This document shows, piece after piece, positions 22,641 to 33,639 of a stretch of DNA of 64,000 bases. The stretch comes from Haemaphysalis longicornis. Its lineage: Eukaryota > Arthropoda > Arachnida > Ixodida > Ixodidae. The notes beneath the pieces were generated by a model. The model was not told where the DNA came from. It worked only from the letters and a program-made list of their open reading frames with translations, and ran no database searches. The translations under genes and the position numbers were made by a program. The stretch lies in the NCBI GenBank assembly GCA_013339765.2, contig CM023448.1, positions 194,844,409 through 194,908,408 of the forward strand, given 5' to 3'. Positions within the stretch are counted from its first letter, which is position 1. Each line of letters starts with the position of its first letter.

Positions 22641-22930
22641 GCATGCAGGCGGGCCGCCGCGTCATTTTAAAGCCGCTTATAAAGCGGCGGTTCAGGCGGC
22701 CTTGCCCGCAAGCGGCCCGCCAAACACGTGGCCCACCGAACACGCGGCCCGGCGTTTAAGCGGCCGTATTGAGGGCCGCCTAACCAGCGGGCCACCTAAC
22801 CAGCGGGCCACCTAAACACCGGGCCGTGTGTTCGGCAGGCCACTGGCCGTAATTTTTCTACACGGCCCGTTATGCTAATCAATTCCCGCTTACGAAGCGG
22901 CCCCCAAATCATACGGCCCCTCAAATAAGC
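22641..22930. repeat. GGCC-periodic, GC-rich tract
   Basis: About 15 GGCC or GCGGCC motifs recur at a spacing of about 14-18 bases. The clearest part has two identical 16-bp units, GGGCCACCTAACCAGC, at about 22783-22815. The units are degenerate and spaced by AACAC or AAACAC segments. No reading frame stays open. A degenerate minisatellite. Confidence 0.65.
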
Positions 22931-23111
22931 AGCCTTGTTGCTTTTCACACACACAAAAAAAAAAAAGCACTCGGCCAGAATTGAGTTCATTCCGTTTTAA
23001 GTGGCGAATGCACTTATAAGCGACCCCAAACCATCCACCGCCGGCTCCGGGGGGGCGGGGGCGGCGGCGTCGTCGCTTCCGCAGTGCTCCTCTATAAAAG
23101 AAAACAGCGCA

Positions 23112-23182
23112 TCCGGCGCCAGGTTTCGATCGCGCGGACTTTGCGGCCAGCAGCGCGACGCTCTAACCGACGCAAGCCCGGA
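23112..23182 (-). ncRNA. tRNA-like pseudogene or SINE head
   Basis: On the minus strand TCCGG and CCGGA can form the outer acceptor stem of a 71-nt tRNA-like sequence. A box-A-like GTCGGTTAGAGCG and a degenerate box-B-like GATCGAAACC lie inside it. The D and T stems are imperfect. It is more likely a SINE head than a working tRNA gene. Confidence 0.4.
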
Positions 23183-23326
23183 CGCGAACGTGATATCAGC
23201 GTTAGTGACGCGCCTTATATCTTTAACGCCATTCAAACTACGTCGTTCAGCGGCGTGCGTTGGGCGACTCAGCGGCGTTATAGCGGCTTGATAACTGCGT
23301 GGTGTACACGTGATACTACAAACACG

Positions 23327-23530
23327 ATGGAAGAGATGGAAGAGAAGGCGGCGAGGCGGTGGGCTGCGGGGGCCGAGCGCAAGCGCCGCAAGCGGGCCGA
23401 CAACCGTGCATTCGCACTTTCACATTCCTCCCCCTCGGGGAAATGCGAGGGGAATTTTTTTCTTTTCAGCATCGCATTGCGAGGCCAACGTTTAGATGGT
23501 GCGGAATGCCCTTTAAAACCATTTTTTTAA
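23327..23530 (+). pseudogene. Basic, STPR-like 67-residue frame
   Basis: From ATG at 23327 the frame begins MEEMEEKAARRWAAGAERK and continues RRKRADNRAFALS before turning into unrelated hydrophobic sequence ending in polyF. The first 30 residues are predicted to be charged helix and resemble the start of STPR-type proteins linked to Helitron-like genes in arthropods. The same type of sequence occurs at 8846. The rest looks frameshifted. It could equally be a chance GC-rich frame. Confidence 0.3.
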
Positions 23531-23569
23531 TACGGGAGGAAATACGTCACTGGTAATTTAAAGCAACCA

Positions 23570-24720
23570 ATAATAACCTTACCTACTACAAACATTTAAG
23601 TGCGGGTACCAGAATCGCTGCGCCACCCACACAATTGGTGACGGGCGAGGGAAACAAGAACATCTAGCGTATTTTTGGGCCATGCGTCGGCCCCGTCAAG
23701 CCCCGCATTTAAAAAATCATTCGGGGGCGAGTTTCACCCTTTAAATTTTGACCACCGTAAATAAAGATCATTGGTCACCAAAGAGAAACCAAAAATTAAG
23801 GGGGAAATATAAACATTGGGACACGGAAACCCTTATATGCCCCCGTTTCCGCATGATGCAGTTTTTGGTCATTTAATTTTTATCATGCAGATCGGAAAAT
23901 TGGGCGAACATTTTTGAAAAAATAAAAACCAAAAAAATATAAAATTGGAAAATTGAGCGGAAAGTGCCCCTTTAAAAAAATGCAATTTTCAAATAACTAG
24001 CACGTAAGGCAACACTGTCGTGCTGAACATGAGAGCTCTCTGGTCACGAGTAGCAAGTATACCAAGCATGAAATGGTGTACTGAATTTTTTCTGCTCGTC
24101 GTAGCTCTTCTGATGGTGCGGTTACATGCCTTCACCTTTATTTTTGTAATAGGGGGCGGTAGTAAATGACGTCTCTGGTAATGTAATAAACCAATAATAA
24201 ATTACTCACTCTATATAACATTGTGTCGCGACGGCTGCAGAATTGCTGCGTCACCTGCACAATTGGTGACCGCGAGCACACAAAGAACATCTAGCGTTTT
24301 CTCGCGCAGACCGAATAGGCGCTCGGCCGTGTAACTGTAACGCCCTGCATTTCCAGAAAAATGCAGTTTTCGCGGAAGCTCCACCTTTAATCGTTATAAT
24401 ATCGTAAATAAAGATCATTGGTGGCACCAAATTTTGAGAAACCAAAAATTAAGAAAAATATAAAAAAATTGATGGACACTGGCAAACAATATAACCCCCT
24501 GCATTCCGCACTGATGCAGATTTTGTGGAAATTCCACTTGTAATCGTTATCATAGCGTAGATCGAGATAATTGGCCGAACATAATTTTGAAAAAATAAAA
24601 ACCAAGAAAAATATAAAAAATATGGAAAATGGTGAGTCGTGTAACGCCCTTCATTTAAAAAAATGCAGATTTGGTGCAAGTAACACCTGTGATAGTTATA
24701 ATAGGGTAAATGGAGGTAAT
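23570..24720. repeat. Two-level AT-rich tandem repeat
   Basis: Two direct blocks (about 23570-24000 and 24190-24720) share a head (CAATAATA, then CACAATTGGTGAC and AACATCTAGCG). Each then carries about three tandem units of 126-154 bp. A unit contains a cccTGCAT-like motif, ATGCAG, a TAATCGTTAT-like segment and ATAAAAACCAA followed by an A-rich stretch. Unit starts are at about 23702, 23842, 23966 and at 24343, 24497, 24647. A related single unit lies at about 30715-30850. Non-coding. Confidence 0.75.
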
Positions 24721-27394
24721 TGGATGGACAGAAATTTGGCTCTAAAAGGCTCACACTCAAGAGAAGCGGCATAAGAATGCTGGGCATTAGCAGACAATTC
24801 TCTTAATTTCTCCATTTTTTGTAAGTGCCTTCATTTCATTCGCGCTTCCGTTATTAACGAGTTATATTATTGTACGCGGAAGCGCAAGGTTGCGGTTCAG
24901 CATTTTAAACATTTTCAAGGCCGGTCACGAAAACTATAGCACTTGGTCATGAACGCACACTTGTGGATCTGAAGTTTAGACCGTATAAAACAATGCCACC
25001 AATAAATGGGTTAGAATGGCTGCAATTGCACTAACACATTTGTGATTTGTGCACTTCTAGAACATCTTCATGACCTCAGTTGTCATGCAATGAGGTTTTA
25101 CCTTCATAATCTCAGTGTTTTGCCACCTGATCTATCAGGCCTCAATGCACATACGAAGAATTAAAAAAAAACTCCCTATATTTATAATGCCATGTTGCAA
25201 GCAAAGCTGTAAAGCAAGTATCTGTATGCCTTAAACCTATCCGGATCTTGAAGTGATAGTCCACTCATACAAGCTTGGGACATGAACAGAGAGCTGAGTT
25301 GGGTGTGTAAATTTTTTGTCATTCTCGAATTCATGAGCATGCACACGTGTGAGATGAAAATTACATGAATGACATCATGTCGAAGGAACGATGGTTTCTT
25401 TTTATTTGATATGAAAAATACAAATATGAACACGAAATAAGTATACTGAAATAACAAATACAAGTATTAGCAGATTGCCTTTATGGAACACACAAATGAA
25501 AATATTCTTTTGTGGAAGAGCAAATAAGGATCTGTAAAGATAAAATTATTGCTTTCATTTATGGAATTTTCAGCAGCTTGCTGGACAGGGAGGAAATTCA
25601 TCTTTTTTTGCAGGCTGCTGACTGTACAACGCCCAACGTTTTGGCCTAAAGCTGACGGGTATCTCATGTCCTCATGTAATATATTACCAAACAATAAAAA
25701 AGTACTTTCTCCGGGCTTCAATTATGATCCAGGTACACCACTTCCGATGATGTAGAAGGCCTTTGTAGAATCCCCCCAGCAATCTTTGTACCGGGAGCTG
25801 CTGCTTCTGGAATTTCGTCGCACTGGAATGGAAACAGCGTTGTAAACATTTCAAAAACCTTGAGTTACAGGTAGCATTCTGTTGTGTTGGCACTGCGTGA
25901 AGAAAAGAAACGGCAGTTGAAAAAGCGACCAGGCACAAAATTGTGGCGTTATTTATCGGCGGTAAAACGGTATAGCCTGAAGGGGCGCAGCAGGAGTATC
26001 ACCAATGCCTTAGAAGATATGTGAAAATATCATAAATCAGGCAAGTGTATCACTGTAGTTTAGGCAATTATTTCTTTCTTACTGCTTTAGACTCAAACGC
26101 TCTCCAACAGGACGTTTTTTTTTAATGTACATAGAAAGGCCGAGCGCTTTTTCAGTGGAAAGACGTGCGAGAAAACTTTGCCATAGTTCTATTTGACGCC
26201 AGCACGTCAATTGGACGTCGTAAAAAAACTGCTCGCTGTTACACTCGGAAGGTAATGTGCCCTAGTTTCTTCCTGTGAAACAATTTCCACCAATTGTATG
26301 GCACAAAACATCTTATGAAAGATCGAATAAAACTGCTAGCAATATCTTTTGCTAAAGCATAGGTAAACTGCGCGCACCGAGCAACAGCCACCGCATCTGT
26401 AACAACCATAGCCTCCAGTATAACGCCTTTATCGAAGGCTGTGTAACAACATTAGAAGCCACCGCTTTGAGCAACCTCTACGCCGGCGCCGCGCCGCGTT
26501 TGCGCTGCCAATGCTATCATGTTTCTTCAAACCGCGAGTTGACACTCCAGACAGACGGCAGCCGTGCCGAACACAACAATATGGGGGCTGGTGTTACTAA
26601 TGAATGTTTCTTTATGTGAAAACTTTACCACTTCAGACGCACCATAAGGAAGTTTCCAAATCGCCACAGGATCCAGACTACTCAACGTTCCAGAAAATTC
26701 ACTAGCCGAAACGACGACGCGAAAACCTAGTTACGAAAAAACGTTACCTAACTTTTTGCTACGCCTACCGAAAATGACAAGCAGTGGCCATAGAATATTG
26801 AAAAATACAAAATTCAAACTAGGTTTTATGTGGCGTGACCTTGACAATGGGACGCGTGTAAAAATGCAAATTCTTTATGGCACCACGGTATACTCATTAC
26901 GGCAACGGAAGTACCTAACATGTGCAAGCGTTTTCGTTTTTCTCCTAGATCCCAAAACGGCCGCCGCACTGGGAAGCCGAATCCTCCCTATAAAGCACGT
27001 CAAATTTACCGTACGATCCCGGGCATCGGAGAACGGTTTTGGCGCGGGCTTCTTACGACGACGCAAAATGCATAATTTCGTGGCCTTTGCTATATTGTCT
27101 GCAAACACAAATTCTTGCAGTCTGCGATCCCCCACCCCTCGAAAAAAAAAAAAGAAATCCAGGGACTTACCTATCCGCTCGTGTTCAACCGGGATTTGCC
27201 CGTAATACACACACCAGCCGTCTTGACATGGCGCTGCTGCTTGTCTTGCGTTCCCGGTGGCCCTAATAAACCCATCCCGTTCGCAGTTGCTTCCACTGTT
27301 ACACCGACCGCGAAGCACGCATTTGATGTCAGCGGAAGCGAACGTGGTCAAGAAAGTGTGAAAGCTCGGAACTGAGTATGAACTATACAGAGGA
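24721..27394. other. Long unannotated stretch
   Basis: Mostly AT-rich with frames of 60-150 codons and no recognised family. A 224-codon minus frame at 26875-27549 runs into the TIR of the next element and through a phenylalanine run made by poly-A, so it is not called. A perfect splice-donor-like ATAGGTAAGT lies on the minus strand at 27165-27174, but no coherent exon goes with it. Confidence 0.35.
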
Positions 27395-28832
27395 AGGGCC
27401 CTATTCTCGACTGCACAAATTGCCGGCAATTCAGGCAATTTTCCGGAAGTCTTTTCTGATTGGCTTTCAATTTTGGTCACGTGCTTCCGGTTGACAAAGC
27501 GGTTGTGTGTGCTGTCGTCATTTTGACGTTTCATGTCGTCTACGGACACCAGTTATAAAGTTTGCCTTATTTCTCGTTACTAAAGGCGCATAATTCTTGG
27601 CCAGCAGTGAAAAACCAGACTAAATGCAGCGGACATGACAACATAAGCCTGCCTTTGCTATTCAACAACAATACTGCTTGTAATGCACACCCCCTCTGTG
27701 ATTGGCTGAGAAGGCGTGATTTAATTTAAACAGTTGGCGGGAACGATTACGTCATGCATTGGCAACTTCAGCCTGCGTAAAAGTGACGTAACGCTACGTA
27801 ACAGCTTGAAAATGGCGGCTGTTTTTGTCGCAAAATACAAGCAAAATAGGGCACAATATTGCCCCGGCTTACGGCGCCGCGAAATGTGCGGCAATTTGCA
27901 GCAGGCGCAGTTTCGCATGCGCGCTGTTTAAAACATGTTTCCTACCGAAACAAATCATAGTTTCAACTGCTTCCAAGTCAGCGATCATGAAACATACAAA
28001 TAACGTGCAGTATTTTGCTTTTATGTTTGGCAATGAAATAAAAATTATTTGTTTGGCGTAACCGCAACATAAGAGGGCAGTACAAGCCTCTCCATGACAA
28101 AGAGAACCCAATGCATGGCATTTGTCCATACTTGTCCTAGTAAGCTGTTGGGTCACATGATCGAACTCAAGAGAAAAATAACAATGAAAAGTGACTATTT
28201 AGTTCATTACAGCGCTGATTGCAGTCGAGCTTGACGAATGAGTGAATCGGCGATATCGGTGCGCTCCGCGGTTATCAGGCGTAGCGCTTCGCTGCTCTTC
28301 TGTGTCATAGAAGCGATGGTCGCGGCCGTCTTTTTCTGTGATCACGCCATAAACTTGTAACATAGCAGCAGACGATGGCGTGGCGGCGGTGGCGGCAGGG
28401 AAGGTGATAACGCAACAAAGCTTGCATTGAAGCAGAGAGCCCAGCTATGTTAATAAAAGCGATTGAAAGAAATAATAGATACGGTAAAAAAATTGTGTGA
28501 TGTTCTTTAGCTCGAAATCCGCCTTTCGCTCGCTTTTGGATCAACGTTACTCGATCGCTTTGTGGTGTTGGCGTCAAATTTGACCTCCAGAAATGTGTTT
28601 TTCTTGTCAGCCTCAGCTACCGTCTTAATTTTCATAGTACATGCCAAGTGTTTTTATATCTTTCTTGCACAATATTTGATACCTTGGTAGCGATCTTTAT
28701 GAGTGACTCGTCAAATTACACTGCATGTCGTCATAGCTATAGGTGCAGCACGTCACTGATTGCTTACGTCGTGCTTACGCAAAAAAACATGGGCGAAATG
28801 CCGGCAATTTGTGCAGTCGAGAATAGGGCCCT
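27395..28832. mobile_element. Non-autonomous DNA transposon with perfect 34-bp TIRs
   Basis: The segments 27395-27428 and 28799-28832 are perfect inverted copies beginning AGGGCCCTATTCTCGACTG. The inner 1.37 kb has no transposase and no frame above about 95 codons. No target-site duplication is evident: the left flank ends AGGA and the right flank begins AGGGCCCC. The interior contains NF-Y-like GATTGGCT (about 27700), E2F-like TTGGCGGGAA (27734-27743), ACGTCA (about 27749) and YY1-like AAAATGGCGGC (27809-27819). Confidence 0.85.
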
Positions 28833-28839
28833 AGGGCCC

Positions 28840-29110
28840 CAAGAGTCAAAGCGCGGGACCCCAACTTGCTCCGCGCTTAAATTGCTCCATACTGCGCACG
28901 CGCGCTAAAGACAAATCACCGGGCCACAACTCGCCACGCGCGAACTTTTTTCCACTCCTACTGCGCATGTGCGCGCCCGATTTTTTAAAATGTTTTTCGG
29001 CTTTCGCCCCGTCGCCGGGCGCGCGTCGTCGGCCGCCGCAAAGGAAGGTCGCGGGCCATTGTGTGAGGGGGAATACGCGCATGCGCCGCAAGACACACAT
29101 ATCACTCGAA
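28840..29110. other. CpG-rich segment with NRF1-like motifs
   Basis: This short GC-rich stretch contains several GCGCA(T/C)GCGC-like sites (CTGCGCACGCGC near 28895, TGCGCATGTGCGC near 28962, CGCGCATGCGCC near 29077). It could be a promoter-like island or part of another mobile element. No transcript start can be placed. Confidence 0.35.
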
Positions 29111-29133
29111 GCTTCACGATTGCCCCCCTCTTT

Positions 29134-29830
29134 TTATTTATTTCCTGACGTCAGGCTGTCCGCTAGTTTGTAGCCGTGACACGGGTCGTTGGCGCAGCAT
29201 ATAAGCGTGCTGTAACCACCTGAGGTTTTGTCACGGAAAAGATGCCTGTCAGGGCCTCTTATATCACGGTATTGAGGCTGCCCACCACATATAAATAGGA
29301 CGCCATCCGGGACGCGACTAAGAGTGTAGACTTCCACTATTGAGTTCGCCAGAACAATGACGCGACGGAGGTGATTAATTCCCTGCTGGTGGTTGGGAAG
29401 CGCAGTGTCTTGGTTTCGCAGTTCAGGTGGGTCTTCCAGCTGTTGGCCTAGCGTTTTGATGCTGAACCACTCGATGATCACGAGGTAGGCGTTTAGAGTC
29501 GCGCAGCCATGGGGACGCTTGCTTCATGTAACCGGAAGTCACGCCCAGTGGTTGTGAGGTCAATCTTCGGTACCAAGTATGGTTGGATCTGAAAATCCTC
29601 AGCCATAGAGAGTGCAATGCGCTGCATTACTGCGCGATTTCGTCGTGCATCGCACGTGGTTCGGAGGACAGATTGTAGATTCCATGTGCATCGAGCACCT
29701 TTCGTTGCGTGCGGATAGGCCGTAGCGGTGCTCGCGTGGCAGGTCGCTGCCATGGTCCGTCGTGTGGCTGGGCATCTTGTGCAGTCCATGATGCCTGCGG
29801 CTAAACAGCACACTTAATCTCGTAAATCCG
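29134..29830 (-). pseudogene. Unrecognised coding-like remnant
   Basis: Two minus-strand frames join nearly end to end. One runs from about 29813 to 29493 (with AEDFQIQPYLVPKIDLTTTG) and another from 29481 to 29134 (with IIEWFSIKTLGQQLED, VYTLSRVPDGVLFICGG and STLICCANDPCHGYKLAD). They are in different phases with a stop between them, so a frameshift would be required to join them. The last stop (TAA at 29134-29136) overlaps an AATAAA signal, as at the 3' end of a compact transcript. Composition looks protein-like (mixed, several Cys). I cannot assign a family. It could be an old transposon or host gene fragment. Confidence 0.35.
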
Positions 29831-30690
29831 CCATCTGGAATTGTGGGGGGCTTCGTTCAGCAGAGCATTGCCCTTCGTGTTCAGTGACGCCGCACTCACG
29901 GGTGCTTCGGCTTTGATGGCTGTGTACTCACAATTTCATGTGGCACTTGCATCAGCAGCAATGCAAAAGTAGTGCTGCTGCAGGCACATGCTTGGGGAGA
30001 AGGGACCCGCGAACACTATTTTGCAGCCCGGCGGTTATAGGTCTGATATTCTCTGGACCTAGCGGCTGACTGCGACTACGTACAAGGGGTTACAAATGTT
30101 AACCCTAAAAAGGACATGGTTCCAGAGTAAAAAAAATATTCTCTGGTTGGACGCACAAGCAATTCGCTATATTTTCATTAAAGCTATGTAACGATTACGA
30201 TGAATTTTGAACATTTTGTTCTAAATTTGTCGGATAATCAATGCTTGCCAAACTAAATTCATCCATAGGAAAATAGGGTGCCAATATTGTTCTGGAATAA
30301 AAATATTAGGGGGCATTTTACCGTTCTTCTTTCCATGAGAAGGTCGCAGATGGCACGAGACGCGAATCTGAACCATGAAACTGAGCGAGCCTTCAAGCGA
30401 ACAATTCGCATTACTACAACAGTCCACGCAAGCTTGATTACTTATTGGCCAATACCTTGCATGATTATGTGCTATGTTTTCGAATCTAGGTAAACTCGAG
30501 AGACAGTTTTTCCGCAGGAAGCCGTAGATCTGTATGTTTCAAGGTCGCGTTGTGAGGTACAGAAAATTAGAGCACGTGCTGGGGGAAGGGAAGCAGCAGC
30601 GTCAGAGGAGGGTTCTGAGCAAGGGGGGCGGAGCACAGTCAGAAAGTTGAGGGAAAGGGCAACGATAGTACGGGGATCCTTTGCGTAGGA
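29831..30690. other. Unannotated stretch
   Basis: No gene recognised. The CGTTGTGAGGTACAGAAAAT segment also found near 17660 is at about 30547. Confidence 0.35.
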
Positions 30691-30699
30691 TGAAAATTT

Positions 30700-30860
30700 T
30701 CCGCATATCCTACAGCCTCACCAGTGCAACGCCCTTCATCCACGCAAAAGTGTAATTGGCCGAGTAACACATTAATCGTTTGGTTAAATCGAATTTTCAA
30801 AAACCAAAATAGAAAAATAGAAAATAAAGAATTTAAAAGTGAACTTACAAAATAAAAACT
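30700..30860. repeat. Single degenerate unit of the 23.6-24.7 kb repeat
   Basis: Shares CAACGCCCTTCAT, TAATTGGCCGA, TTAATCGTT and AAAAACCAAAA in the same order as the 126-154 bp units described above. One unit only. Approximate limits. Confidence 0.5.
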
Positions 30861-30989
30861 ATGCATATCTCCTCCCCCCAAAAAAGGAAAATAAAAAAAA
30901 TGGCTGGTGATTACGATGCTCCCTAATGCGATATTTTGCGCAGCAGCAGTGCGCTGAGGCACCACTCACTCGTGGGTTCTCTTAACGGC

Positions 30990-31392
30990 AGCGATGGTGA
31001 GCATCTCCGTCGGCGGCGCGAAGTATGTCTCAGGAAGAGACCGCGAACTGCGTCTTAAGCGAAGGCACATCATACTCACGCGCACGTCCCCCTCACGTTT
31101 TCGCCAAGAGTCGCGCCTTCGAGCGCCTCATTCGGGCACAGCATACTGCCCTCTCCCCTCCCCCATCGCACACTTTCGGAGAGCGTTGGCTCGCGCCACC
31201 ACGGCAAATCGTCCTCCCCTCCCAATTTCCCGACACTCTCCTCCTTTGCTTTCTTTCATCGTTCGATTTTTCTTTCAATCGTCAGTCTTGCCATCGTTCA
31301 CTCGGTTACGCCGACGACGCGGCTCAACCGAGAGACGGCCGCCAAAGGCCTCTGCCCTAAAAAAGCCGGAGAAAGAACGACGGAGAAGAAAC
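30990..31392. other. Unannotated C/T-rich stretch
   Basis: A 141-codon plus frame at 30994-31419 is Arg/Ser/Pro-rich and a second frame of 111 codons overlaps it. Both reflect composition bias and have no motif. Confidence 0.3.
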
Positions 31393-31930
31393 GAAAAAAT
31401 CACGGACCATCTCCATTAACTTGAAGCCTGAGGAGGAGGGAAGCATGCAGTGTATAAGTGTATTCTTGACTGGGCGCATTGGCGTTTTTTCCCACGGAGA
31501 TGAAACCGTAACGTGAAACCTGGGGAGGGGCGAAGCGCGCAGTGTATAATTGTATTGTTGGCGCATTCGCGTTTTTACCCACGGAGAGGAAACCACAACG
31601 TGAAAACTCAGGACGAGCGAAACATGCAGTGTACAAGTGTATTCTTTGGGCCTTGGCGCTTTTGCCCACAGAGATGAAACCATAACGTGAAACATGAGGA
31701 CGAGGGAAGTGCGCAGTGCACAAGTGCACTCTTGGCGCCTTGGCGTTTTGCCCACGGCGATGAAACCGTAACATGAAACCTGGGGAAGAGCGAAGCCTGC
31801 AGTGTATAAGTTTATTCTTGCCCCCTGGCGTGTTTTCCCATGGAGATTAAACCGTAACGCGGAAGCTGAGGAGGGGCGAAGCATGCAGTGTATAAGTGTA
31901 TTTTTGGTGCCTTGATGTTTTTTGGTGCCT
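31393..31930. repeat. Tandem array, six units of 86-92 bp
   Basis: The anchor GCAGTG recurs at 31447, 31539, 31626, 31713, 31799 and 31885, giving spacings of 92, 87, 87, 86 and 86. A unit contains CGGAGATGAAACC, AACGTGAAAC, GGGGAGGGGCGAAGC and TTGGCGTTTTTGCCCA. The left boundary (CCATCTCCATTAAC at about 31408) matches the inner boundary of the foldback at 2688-2997, and each foldback arm is one unit. Because 87 is a multiple of three, a 233-codon minus frame stays open (31357-32058). It is a product of the repeat, not evidence of a gene. Confidence 0.9.
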
Positions 31931-32334
31931 TCTGTCTTTCTTTCCTTTTTCATTCTAACTAACTCGGAGGGAGCCTGCTCGAGGGCCCCGCATGGGGCAC
32001 CGTAAGAATTCATGGTGACGGTGAGCAGCGACACCGCGGACCCCGAGCTCCCATACATAAGCTGTTTCCAACCGTGGCGAGGTGTTGAAAGGTGAAGGGC
32101 AGAAACCGTAAACGGTGGCCGTGGGAGCCTTGGTCAAGCTCCGGCCGATGGGCTCCCTGTCTGTCTACCAGGCAGGGACCTCCTGGACCTCTTTGACTAC
32201 CAGGGTAACGTCAAAGGAGAAAGTACCCCTGTTCCCTGCTTTATACTATGGCGGATGGTATTTTCGAAAACCCCTTTCCAAGCTGATCGGGCTCCGAGAA
32301 GGGTCCGCACCGAAGCAACGAAGTTATTGTCCAA
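31931..32334 (+). other. Probable 5' region of the I-type element
   Basis: Sequence upstream of the recognisable ORF1. From about 32115 it reads into the I-type element (CTTTGACTACCAGGGTAACG, then a stretch ending TTTCGAAAACCCCTTTCC). The exact 5' end of the element cannot be fixed; no target-site duplication was found. Confidence 0.4.
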
Positions 32335-33530
32335 CAGCCAAATATTTTGTGCACCACGGAACTTCCCCAAATTTTTGTGATTCACTCTCTTGAATCTGAA
32401 ATTGCACTCACCAGCAAGTCCGGGTTCAAAGTGGCACGATTCCTTGACTCCATTATCGGTAGCAATAAGGCAAAGAAACTGTAATCAGGTGATTTACTTG
32501 TCGAGGTATACACCAAGGACCATTAAGACAAACTTGTAAACCAGGCTATCATGTGCGACCTCAGAGTAGCTGTCTTAGCGCACCGCACCCTGAACACTTC
32601 GCAGGGGGTCATTTCTGAAATAGAACTCTTGAATGGAACAGAGCAAGATCTTGAAGGCCTGCGTGACCAAGGTGTAACAGCTGTAAAACGCATTACTATG
32701 AGACGCGACGGTAAAGAAATCAAAACTAAACATGTTGTGCTAACCTTTGACAGAAGCTCTCTTCCTCAGACCATCAATGCTGCTTTCATTCGCTGTCAGG
32801 TTCGCCTTTACATTTCAAACCCACGTAGATGCTTTAAGTGTCAGCGTTATGGGCATGGAACCACCACATGCAGAGGTAGGCTGACATGCTGAAAATGTGC
32901 TCAGCATGACCACCCAACCGAAAATTGCCCCAGCAACACATTCTAATGCTCGATCTGCGAACATACCCACCCATCTTATTCCCGGTCTTGTGACGTCTTC
33001 AAGAATGAAAAGCAAATCATACACTTGAAAGACACCGAAAACATAACTTTTGACAAAACGCGCAAAAAGCACGCTATGTTCTCGTCTAGAGCATATGCCG
33101 ACGCAGTTCGCCGGGGCGGGGAGCGGCGTCTTGTCTCGGCAGCGACCCAGTACTGCAGTGCAGTCACGGTCTTGCCCCCCCCCCCCCCCTTGTGTTGCCC
33201 AAAGCAGCCCAGGACACTGCTCCAATGGTTGGGGAACCACCGGTGATAGGGGCGTCCACCAACACTGCTGTGAGAGAGTCCGCACTCCCCAGTCCTGTTC
33301 CACTAGCCCCTTAAGGCATGGTGGACAAGGATGTGGGAGTTGCTGGCCCTTCTTCTGCAAACACTGCACTGCTGCAGCCTCCTGTGGCACGCACAGCCAG
33401 CACTCCTAGGGGTGCACGGCTGAAGGAGGCTGACCCGTCAGCTACTCCTTTGCCATCAGATGAAGAGATGGAGCTGACGCCGGCCTCACCGGCTTCACAA
33501 ACGTAGTAGTACAAAGAAAGGCGCCAATCC
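32335..33530 (+). pseudogene. I-type LINE ORF1 (Gag-like, zinc knuckles), broken
   Basis: The nucleic-acid-binding ORF1 of an I-clade element. The frame 32551-32892 carries SQGVISEIELLNGTEQDL, VTAVKRITMRRDGKEI and CFKCQRYGHGTTTC, a perfect C-x2-C-x4-H-x4-C knuckle. A second knuckle (KCAQHDHPTENC) follows an in-frame stop where its first Cys is expected, and a third reads CSICEHTHPSYSRSC. Upstream, SGFKVARFLDSIIGSNKA belongs to the same protein but is separated by stops. Downstream is a Pro/Ala-rich tail containing a C-run at about 33176-33189, which causes frame loss. ORF1 proteins coat the element RNA. This copy is inactive. Confidence 0.85.
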
Positions 33531-33639
33531 CTTGAGCGCCAGAAAAAGCCACCTCCAAATGTTCTGCCACCCAAAAACCAATGACATTCTAGGAACACGA
33601 CACACTAAACTTCCTCTTCTGGTAAAGAAAATATCAAAT

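Noticed and set aside
22641..22930. Possible CRISPR-like spaced repeat
   Set aside because: Repeats are only 4-8 bases, degenerate, and the spacing and context are eukaryotic.
27165..27174. Consensus splice donor (ATAGGTAAGT) on the minus strand
   Set aside because: About two such 8-base matches are expected by chance in 64 kb on two strands, and no coherent exon is attached.
26875..27549. 224-codon minus-strand ORF
   Set aside because: It runs through the left TIR of the 27.4-28.8 kb element and through a phenylalanine run made by an A-run, and has no family motif.
30994..31419. 141-codon Arg/Ser/Pro-rich plus-strand ORF
   Set aside because: Composition bias; a second frame of similar length overlaps it.
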